This document shows positions 1 through 4,985 of a DNA stretch of 11,239 nt, piece after piece (within the stretch, counting starts at the first letter, position 1; each line of letters opens with the position of its first letter). Source of the stretch: Fibrobacteraceae bacterium (GTDB lineage Bacteria; Fibrobacterota; Fibrobacteria; Fibrobacterales; Fibrobacteraceae). The position numbers and the translations under genes were made by a program. The notes under the pieces were generated by a model. That model had not been told where the DNA came from and searched no databases. It saw only the letters and a list, made by a program, of their open reading frames with translations. The stretch covers positions 13,546-24,784 of the forward strand of contig JABUUT010000045.1 in the NCBI GenBank assembly GCA_021443045.1, given 5' to 3'.

Positions 1-813
1 TACGTGGAATTTGGCAAGCGCTATGCCAAGGTGATGCTGGAACACATGCAGCGTGGCCCCGCGGCTCCTCCCGAACCTTCCAAGCCCTACAAGGGAACAG
101 CCGCTGCCATTCCCGGGAAAATTCAGGCAGAAGATTACGACATTCCAGGCGTTGGCTCCGGCAATGGTTCCTACGTCGACAACGATTCCGAAAACAAAGG
201 CGGTGCCTATCGCGAAGACGGGGTGGATATTGAAGAATTGGCTGCCGAAAAAGGCTCCTTTGTGGTGGGCTACACCGAAAAAGGGGAATGGCTCAAGTAC
301 ACTGTGAACGTGAAAACGGCCGGTGATTATCGCGTCGCAGCTCGGGTGGCTAGTGCCTCCAAGGGCAGCGCCTTCCACCTGGAAATGGATGACAAAATCA
401 TCGCGGATACCATCAAAGTAGATAGCATTGGCAGTTGGGGCGATTACAAGGAAATTGAAATCGGCGAGGCTAGTTTAGGAACTGGAGAACATGTGCTGAA
501 ACTTGTCATTGACGGCTCCTATGTGAATATCGATTGGGTTAATTTTGTGCTAAAGGTTCCTGTGCCTTGCGGTGATGAAAACTGTGGTGGTAATTTGGCT
601 ATAGGCGAGAACTTTCGCTTAAGCTACAAACAACCTGTGGATTATAAAATTTTTGACCTTAACGGAAACTTTGCGGGGGTGATTCGCACTGCTGGTGGAG
701 CAAGTGCTGCTGATTTGCAAAATGCCCTTGCACAAATGGGATTGCACAAGGGTGTTTATATGCTCAAAGCTGCAGATAAGACTTTGCTGGTAAAAAACGG
801 ATATACCCCTTAG
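1..813 (+). CDS. C-terminal part of a secreted CBM6 carbohydrate-active enzyme, possibly a carbohydrate esterase (5' end outside window)
   Basis: The frame is open from base 1, so the gene starts upstream; 270 residues are visible. Residues 1-17 (YVEFGKRYAKVML...) look like the last helix of an SGNH/CE6-type esterase, which normally follows the catalytic Asp-x-x-His; that motif would lie just outside the window. After a Pro-rich linker (about 20-37) comes a CBM6 (about 38-185). It opens with the typical IQAEDYD strand, has the ligand-platform aromatics in GEWLKYTV (Trp98) and GSWGDYK (Trp147), and ends in the usual NIDWVNF. A short CGDENC linker leads to a basic, beta-rich tail (about 198-270) with FDLNG and KGVYML. 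Fibrobacter succinogenes acetyl xylan esterases are known to carry CE6, CBM6 and a paralogous C-terminal module (FPm-1), and this layout fits. CBM6 is secure; the catalytic class is inferred from 17 residues and could be another hydrolase. Confidence 0.8.
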   Translation, partial: YVEFGKRYAKVMLEHMQRGPAAPPEPSKPYKGTAAAIPGKIQAEDYDIPGVGSGNGSYVDNDSENKGGAYREDGVDIEELAAEKGSFVVGYTEKGEWLKYTVNVKTAGDYRVAARVASASKGSAFHLEMDDKIIADTIKVDSIGSWGDYKEIEIGEASLGTGEHVLKLVIDGSYVNIDWVNFVLKVPVPCGDENCGGNLAIGENFRLSYKQPVDYKIFDLNGNFAGVIRTAGGASAADLQNALAQMGLHKGVYMLKAADKTLLVKNGYTP

Positions 814-907
814 TTTTTTATGTGTTTACTCACATGTTTCTTGGTGTATACATATATTTTACATACTACTTGTAAAAAAACAGCTCAATAATTGTATTTT
901 TTAAAAG

Positions 908-936
908 TTCCCGTCTAAAAAGTTTTTAGATGGGAA
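908..936. repeat. 29-bp near-perfect palindrome upstream of the GH8 gene
   Basis: The arms run 908-921 and 923-936 around G922. All 14 pairs match apart from one G-T wobble (G913 with T931). In RNA the innermost A-T pairs would open to form the loop. It lies 32 bp before the GH8 start codon, in the 155-bp gap between two plus-strand genes. It could be an operator, a leader hairpin or the terminator of the upstream gene. The T-rich stretch after it is interrupted (944-959) and does not follow the stem directly, so a classic terminator is not clear. The rest of the gap, 814-907, is A/T-rich with no other convincing element. Confidence 0.6.
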
Positions 937-959
937 TGGTGTGTTTTAGTTCGTTTTTT

Positions 960-963
960 GGAG
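960..963 (+). promoter_or_regulatory. Ribosome binding site that fixes the GH8 start
   Basis: GGAG lies 5 nt before the ATG at 969. It supports that ATG over the in-frame ATG at 930, which has no such site, sits inside the palindrome arm and would add 13 residues in front of a clean lipoprotein signal. Confidence 0.7.
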
Positions 964-968
964 CTGTT

Positions 969-2588
969 ATGAAAGGAAAAATTTCCTATTCCGCCTGGGT
1001 GTTGGTATTAAGCTTTATTTTGGGAGCTTGTTCCGACGATTCTTCTTCTGAATCGGGAACTATTGTATCTCCAGAGCCGAATCCTAATGATTCTTTAATC
1101 GTGGATGACTCCATTCCGCAGGTCTATTCTTCTTCCTTGGAGAATCTGTTATCGTCTTCTGTGGTGGTGGAAATGTCCTCAGCCAATGTGGTGGTGTCTT
1201 CTGCCCTGGTGGATGTCTCCTCCAGTTCTATGGCTGTATTATCGTCGTCTGCAGAGGAAATTTCTTCTTCTTCCGTTGATGAACGAATTCCTGTAAGTCC
1301 AAATTATTCATTGTTGGATGTTCCCAATGGGCAGCCTAAAGTTGATGCTGTATTTTGGAAAAATGCCATTTCCAATGTTTGGAGCGGCATAAAAAAGCGT
1401 AATATAGCTCCTTTTAGTAATGGCGCTGGGCTAATTCACAGGCCAAAGAGCGAGTACCCGGGAGATGCTGTAAGTGAAGGCGTGGGATATGGAATGTTGC
1501 TTGCCTTGTATGCCAACGATCAGCAGACTTTTAACACCATGTTTGAAATGGCTAATGAAAAAATGTGGGCTGGATGCTATTACAACTGGCAAATGGGCCC
1601 TGATGGTAATATAAAAGGTACAGGTGCTGCCAGCGATGCGGAAGAAGATGTGGCTTTGGCTCTTGTATTTGCAGATAAATTAGTTGAAAAGGGTATGTGG
1701 ACTGCCTACACTTCGAATAAACTTCAAAAGACCTACATGGAACAGGCCAAGAAGATTATGAGATGCATGTGGGAAACCAAGCAGATTACGGATCAGGGAA
1801 ACTTGGCTCCTGGTGCGGAATGGGGTGGTGATAATTTTGTAAACCCAGGCTATTTCTCTCCTGCATGGTATCGCATATTTGCAAAAATTGATACGGAACA
1901 TGATTGGAACAAAGTAATTGATAGAAGCTACCAGACGTTAGCCAATAGTCCTGGGTATAACTATGGAATGGTTCCCGACTGGATGCAGCCTGATGGTGGT
2001 TACACTGGTTCGTTGGGGTACAATGCCTATTTTGAAGGCCATGCCTTCTATAAGGATGCCATCCGCATTTTATGGCGCGTGGCTATAGATGCGGTGTGGT
2101 TTAATGAAACTCGTGCCAAAACCTTCCTGAAAAACGCCCTCAATTTTATTACAGAAAAAGGTGGGGCTGGGGCCTCCAATTTTTACCAGATGGATGGCGC
2201 TTTGCTGCCTGAATCGGATGTGTGGAAAGATTTGAATGGGGGTAAAATTTCTCGCAATCGTCGCGAACATAGTCATTTGACTACAGGCATGTGGGCTACT
2301 GCAGCTTTGGCTGTTGGTTCTGATGAAGATAAAATTTCTTTTAGCACAGAACTTGCCAAGTTCTATGAAAAAGATGATGCCGACTATTTTGGAAATGCCG
2401 TTGATCCTTTGGGCGGCACAGAAGATACCTTGCACAACGAAATGTACTTTGACCAGTTCCTAGCCTGGTTTGGCGCTTCTATGCTGAGTGGGACATTTAC
2501 CAATGTGCTTTCTAACTTGGATACTCCGCAAGCCGACTCCCCAGGTATCCAATCTGAGGAACTGAAATATATTAGAAAGAAAAACTAG
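969..2588 (+). CDS. Glycoside hydrolase family 8 lipoprotein (endoglucanase, lichenase or xylanase type)
   Basis: 539 residues. A lipoprotein signal (residues 1-20) ends in ILGA-Cys21. Ser at +2 suggests the outer membrane. Residues 22-104 form an acidic Ser-rich spacer with many SSS/SSSS runs, of the kind that joins modules in Fibrobacter glycanases. The GH8 (alpha/alpha)6 domain fills about 120-515. SEGVGYGM holds the presumed proton donor Glu170. ASDAEED (Asp223) matches the GH8 signature region. DAIRILWR (Asp363) matches the position of the catalytic base in the GH8a group, by comparison with Clostridium thermocellum CelA (Glu95, Asp152, Asp278). The enzyme should be active and should hydrolyse beta-1,4-linked glucan or xylan with inversion. 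Substrate cannot be decided: GH8 also contains chitosanases and exo-oligoxylanases. The neighbouring CBM6 enzyme favours a plant cell-wall substrate. No CBM is visible. Confidence 0.93.
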   Translation: MKGKISYSAWVLVLSFILGACSDDSSSESGTIVSPEPNPNDSLIVDDSIPQVYSSSLENLLSSSVVVEMSSANVVVSSALVDVSSSSMAVLSSSAEEISSSSVDERIPVSPNYSLLDVPNGQPKVDAVFWKNAISNVWSGIKKRNIAPFSNGAGLIHRPKSEYPGDAVSEGVGYGMLLALYANDQQTFNTMFEMANEKMWAGCYYNWQMGPDGNIKGTGAASDAEEDVALALVFADKLVEKGMWTAYTSNKLQKTYMEQAKKIMRCMWETKQITDQGNLAPGAEWGGDNFVNPGYFSPAWYRIFAKIDTEHDWNKVIDRSYQTLANSPGYNYGMVPDWMQPDGGYTGSLGYNAYFEGHAFYKDAIRILWRVAIDAVWFNETRAKTFLKNALNFITEKGGAGASNFYQMDGALLPESDVWKDLNGGKISRNRREHSHLTTGMWATAALAVGSDEDKISFSTELAKFYEKDDADYFGNAVDPLGGTEDTLHNEMYFDQFLAWFGASMLSGTFTNVLSNLDTPQADSPGIQSEELKYIRKKN

Positions 2589-2612
2589 AGGCCTTTTAGG
2601 CAACCTCTAGTT
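2583..2612 (-). terminator. Hairpin terminator between converging genes, containing both stop codons
   Basis: A perfect 9-bp stem (AACTAGAGG at 2583-2591 with CCTCTAGTT at 2604-2612) has a 12-nt loop. On the minus strand the stem is followed directly by a T-rich tail (TTTCTTTC, 2582-2575), which fits an intrinsic terminator for the six-gene minus-strand run. On the plus strand the sequence after the stem is only weakly T-rich, so stopping of GH8 transcripts is less sure. The GH8 TAG (2586-2588) lies in one arm and the TAG of the opposing gene (2609-2607) in the other. Confidence 0.75.
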
Positions 2613-3062
2613 CATGGTCATTTTCTTGTAGCTGCGGGCGTTTCCCATCCAAAGCTTTACTAAAAGTTCTTCCAAGGATTCCCTAGAAATAAATTCTGGA
2701 TCGGCATCCTGAATTTCATCAGAAATCAGGTTGGCTTGGGTTAGGTTGAGCATGCCGTAGAATAATGCTTCTAGAAGCTGAGACAAAAATTCGGGAGAAA
2801 TTTTTGCCACGGCTTCCATATCATTTAGGGGGGGGAGCATTTTTTTGTCTGGGGTAAACTGATCCAAGTTATCCATAGTCCACATGTCGGCGGCCTTGAA
2901 TAAATCGGGCTCCAAGGAGAGTGCTTTAAGTTTGCCCCTGTACTGCTCCCATTCCGTAGAATTGGTTCTTCCTGCTTTTCGGACATTGCGGAGAAAAGAA
3001 AGCACTGTGTGGTACAGGTCTTTCTCTCTCTTGGCTTCTTCTTTTGAAGTAGGTATATTCAT
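2607..3062 (-). CDS. Small hypothetical protein, last gene of the minus-strand run
   Basis: 151 residues; I do not recognise a family. It has no signal peptide or membrane segment, so it is probably cytoplasmic. The N-terminus is charged (KEEAKREKDLYH) and the chain looks mostly helical, with Leu-rich stretches around 95-112 and 128-138. There are no cysteines and no catalytic-looking motif. It starts 21 bp after the AICAR transformylase gene without a clear Shine-Dalgarno sequence, and its stop codon lies in the terminator hairpin. Cotranscription with the transformylase is likely, but a role in purine synthesis is only a guess. The codons for residues 73-78 contain A7 and C8 runs close together, where slippage or a sequencing error could shift the frame. 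The frame stays open on both sides, so the reading given is probably right. Confidence 0.7.
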   Translation of the reverse strand: MNIPTSKEEAKREKDLYHTVLSFLRNVRKAGRTNSTEWEQYRGKLKALSLEPDLFKAADMWTMDNLDQFTPDKKMLPPLNDMEAVAKISPEFLSQLLEALFYGMLNLTQANLISDEIQDADPEFISRESLEELLVKLWMGNARSYKKMTMN

Positions 3063-3083
3063 TAAAGTATTTTCAATTTCAAA

Positions 3084-4115
3084 TTAGTGGCGGAAGTGGC
3101 GCATGCCGGTAAATACCATGGCAACGTCCAGCTTGTTGCAAGCTTCAATGGACAAATCGTCTTTTTTGGATCCGCCGGGTTGCACAATGTATTTTACCCC
3201 AGCCTTGGCCGCTGCTTCCACATTGTCTGGGAATGGGAAAAATGCATCGGAGCCCATAACCACTTCACCAAAGATTTTCTTTTCAAGGGCCTTCAGCTCT
3301 GTTTTAGAAAGACCTTGAGCTTTTTTCATGCGGGCTATGTTGTCGCGTACTCGTGGCTGGCAGAGGCGCAGGTTGGAGTCAATGCGGTTGGGCTGGCCTG
3401 GTCCAAGACCTAGTACCATAAAGAAACCCCGCTTGTATTCGTAGCCCATTACAATGGCGTTACTCTTAGTGTGCTTGGTTACAAGCCATGTGAAGCGAGC
3501 CAAATCTTCTTTGTTCTTTGCAAATTTTTTCTTGGTAACGCACTCGAATTTTTCGTAGGTTCCAACATCGCGGTCTTGTACCAACATACCGCCAATGACG
3601 TGTTTGTAAACCTTGCATGTGGTGGCTTTTTTAATTTCGCCAACTTCCAAAAGACGAATGTCTTTAGACTTGTTTTGCAAAAATTCCAGAGCATCCTTTT
3701 CAAAAGCAGGAGCCAAAAGAATTTCTACAAAGCGACCCTTAAGAAGCATGGCTGTTTTAAGATCCACTTTTTTGGTAACGGCAATAACAGAGCCAAATGC
3801 AGACACCGGATCGCCGGCCCAAGCGGCTTCAAAAGCTTCGGCAAGGGTTTTGCCGGTGGCAAGTCCACAAGGGTTCATGTGCTTTACAATCACAACGGCA
3901 TTTTCGCCGCTAAATTCACGGGCCATTTCCAAGGCGGCATCGGCGTCTACGATATTGTTGTAAGAAAGTTCCTTACCATGGAGCTGCTTTGCTGTGGCGA
4001 GGCTTGCTTCGGTGCAGGTGGGGTCGCGGTAGAAAACGGCCGTTTGGTGGGAGTTTTCGCCATAGCGCATGGGCTGTGGGTCTACGAATGTGAGAGTGAG
4101 TTTTTTGTTTGCCAT
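3084..4115 (-). CDS. purH: Stand-alone AICAR transformylase (C-terminal domain of PurH)
   Basis: 343 residues. It transfers a formyl group from 10-formyl-tetrahydrofolate to AICAR to give FAICAR, the penultimate step of IMP synthesis, in the cytoplasm. PurH transformylase motifs appear in order: RYGEN (17-21), LSYNNIVDADAA (50-61), VKHMNPCG with the catalytic Lys78-His79 (77-84), DPVSAFGS (102-109), KSNAIV (217-222), GPGQPNRIDS (238-247), SDAFFPF (289-295), QPGGS (312-316) and the C-terminal FTGMRHFRH. Normal PurH is about 510-530 residues, with an N-terminal IMP cyclohydrolase domain of roughly 195 residues. That domain is absent here. The start is firm, with a good ribosome site and a different gene 35 bp upstream. 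A segment at about 248-285 is longer and more charged than I expect for the family. The gene symbol applies only to the transformylase half. Confidence 0.92.
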   Translation of the reverse strand: MANKKLTLTFVDPQPMRYGENSHQTAVFYRDPTCTEASLATAKQLHGKELSYNNIVDADAALEMAREFSGENAVVIVKHMNPCGLATGKTLAEAFEAAWAGDPVSAFGSVIAVTKKVDLKTAMLLKGRFVEILLAPAFEKDALEFLQNKSKDIRLLEVGEIKKATTCKVYKHVIGGMLVQDRDVGTYEKFECVTKKKFAKNKEDLARFTWLVTKHTKSNAIVMGYEYKRGFFMVLGLGPGQPNRIDSNLRLCQPRVRDNIARMKKAQGLSKTELKALEKKIFGEVVMGSDAFFPFPDNVEAAAKAGVKYIVQPGGSKKDDLSIEACNKLDVAMVFTGMRHFRH

Positions 4116-4118
4116 AGG

Positions 4119-4124
4119 TTCCTC
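4119..4124 (-). promoter_or_regulatory. Ribosome binding site of the AICAR transformylase gene
   Basis: GAGGAA reads leftward from 4124 to 4119, three bases before the ATG at 4115. This fixes the start and shows the protein is not simply the tail of a longer bifunctional PurH. Confidence 0.75.
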
Positions 4125-4150
4125 GAAAGATGTATAAAAAATAGAAAAAA

Positions 4151-4981
4151 TTAGGGGGTTAGAGTTTTTGGTGTGGTGTTGTCGTCTAGGCCGGGAATGT
4201 CGGCGGCGTTGGGCGGCTGGTAATTGGCCAGAGGGTCTTCCGGTTCCACAGTCAGGTTGTAGTACACATTGTTCTTGAGTTCGTCTTCAATGTAGAATAG
4301 GGTGCCGCCCATGGCGGATCCGCAACCGGCACAGGCTCCCTGATAGCGGATCTGCAACCTGTTGTCATCGGTAAGGTTGAGAATCTCCAGGTCGCCGCCG
4401 TCACCTTGGAGTGTTCCTCTCACCGTTTTGTGAAGCCACTCTTCAATGCGTTCTATGCGTTGAACTTTGGTAAGGGCGTTCCATTCTTTGTCGGCTTCGG
4501 CACGCCCTTCTGCAGTTTGTGTGCGGTAGCGTATGGCTTCCATCTGGGTGCGCACCAAAATAGCCTGCCCTTTTTTTTCGGGATATGTTTCGGCAATGCG
4601 GGCAATAAGAGTTTTCATCTGGAAAATTTCTGGAGCATTTTCCGGAATGGCTCTCACATCAGGATTGTCGCGAAGGCTTTCTTCAATATCTTCAACTTTT
4701 ACCTGAGCCAACTCATCGATGGTCTTTTGTTGAATCATTCGGCAGAAAACATCGGCCAAGGCAGTAAAGATGGGGCCACCATAAGTAAAGAATCGGGTTT
4801 CCAGAACTTTGTCTGAATCTGGGTCGATCATCAGGTAAACTTTCAGGCTACCTTCCTTGCAGTCCACCAAGGCAAGCCCCTTTTCATCGGCTTCAATTTG
4901 AAAAATAGCTCCCCGATATTTTGGGGCCTTGGCTATTTCCTGAACTTTTGTAGAAAGAGTGGATGTAACTTCTTCATTCAT
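4151..4981 (-). CDS. NifU-like Fe-S scaffold: degenerate IscU-type domain plus Nfu domain
   Basis: 276 residues, probably cytoplasmic. The C-terminal Nfu domain (about 172-240) has the expected GDGGDLEIL (193-201) and the CxxC in GACAGCGS (Cys217, Cys220), which binds a [4Fe-4S] cluster between two subunits for delivery to client proteins. The N-terminal part (about 33-132) follows the IscU/NifU-N pattern (RFFTYGGPIFTALAD, then KTIDEL). Of the three IscU cluster cysteines only the first may remain (Cys41, in CKE instead of CGD). The second is Gly69 (YGG for YGC), and the HC motif is replaced near AIPENAP. A Pro-rich tail (245-276) follows. It starts 4 bp after the DUF748 gene with no clear Shine-Dalgarno sequence, so it may depend on coupling. 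It probably acts as a carrier through the Nfu domain rather than as a primary scaffold. Confidence 0.83.
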   Translation of the reverse strand: MNEEVTSTLSTKVQEIAKAPKYRGAIFQIEADEKGLALVDCKEGSLKVYLMIDPDSDKVLETRFFTYGGPIFTALADVFCRMIQQKTIDELAQVKVEDIEESLRDNPDVRAIPENAPEIFQMKTLIARIAETYPEKKGQAILVRTQMEAIRYRTQTAEGRAEADKEWNALTKVQRIERIEEWLHKTVRGTLQGDGGDLEILNLTDDNRLQIRYQGACAGCGSAMGGTLFYIEDELKNNVYYNLTVEPEDPLANYQPPNAADIPGLDDNTTPKTLTP

Positions 4982-4985
4982 AATT

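Noticed and set aside
820..835. Small hairpin after the CBM6 gene (ATGTG/CACAT, 6-nt loop)
   Set aside because: Five base pairs with no T-tract after it are too weak to call a terminator.
870..898. Possible promoter before GH8 (TTGTAA, 17 bp, TGTATT)
   Set aside because: Each box matches the sigma-70 consensus at only four of six bases in an A/T-rich gap, so a chance match is likely.
930..968. Upstream start for GH8 at ATG 930
   Set aside because: It would put 13 extra residues before a standard lipoprotein signal and lies in the palindrome; the ATG at 969 has a proper ribosome site.
3084..4115. AICAR transformylase as a truncated or frameshifted full-length PurH
   Set aside because: A good ribosome site precedes the start, the upstream DNA encodes another gene, and no cyclohydrolase remnant is visible.
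4116..4150. Internal promoter in the A/T-rich gap before the transformylase gene
   Set aside because: Only A/T-richness is seen; no paired -35/-10 boxes with suitable spacing.
3471..4154. Plus-strand open frame (227 codons) opposite the AICAR transformylase
   Set aside because: It lies over a well-supported gene with catalytic motifs, and the translated product has no sensible domain.
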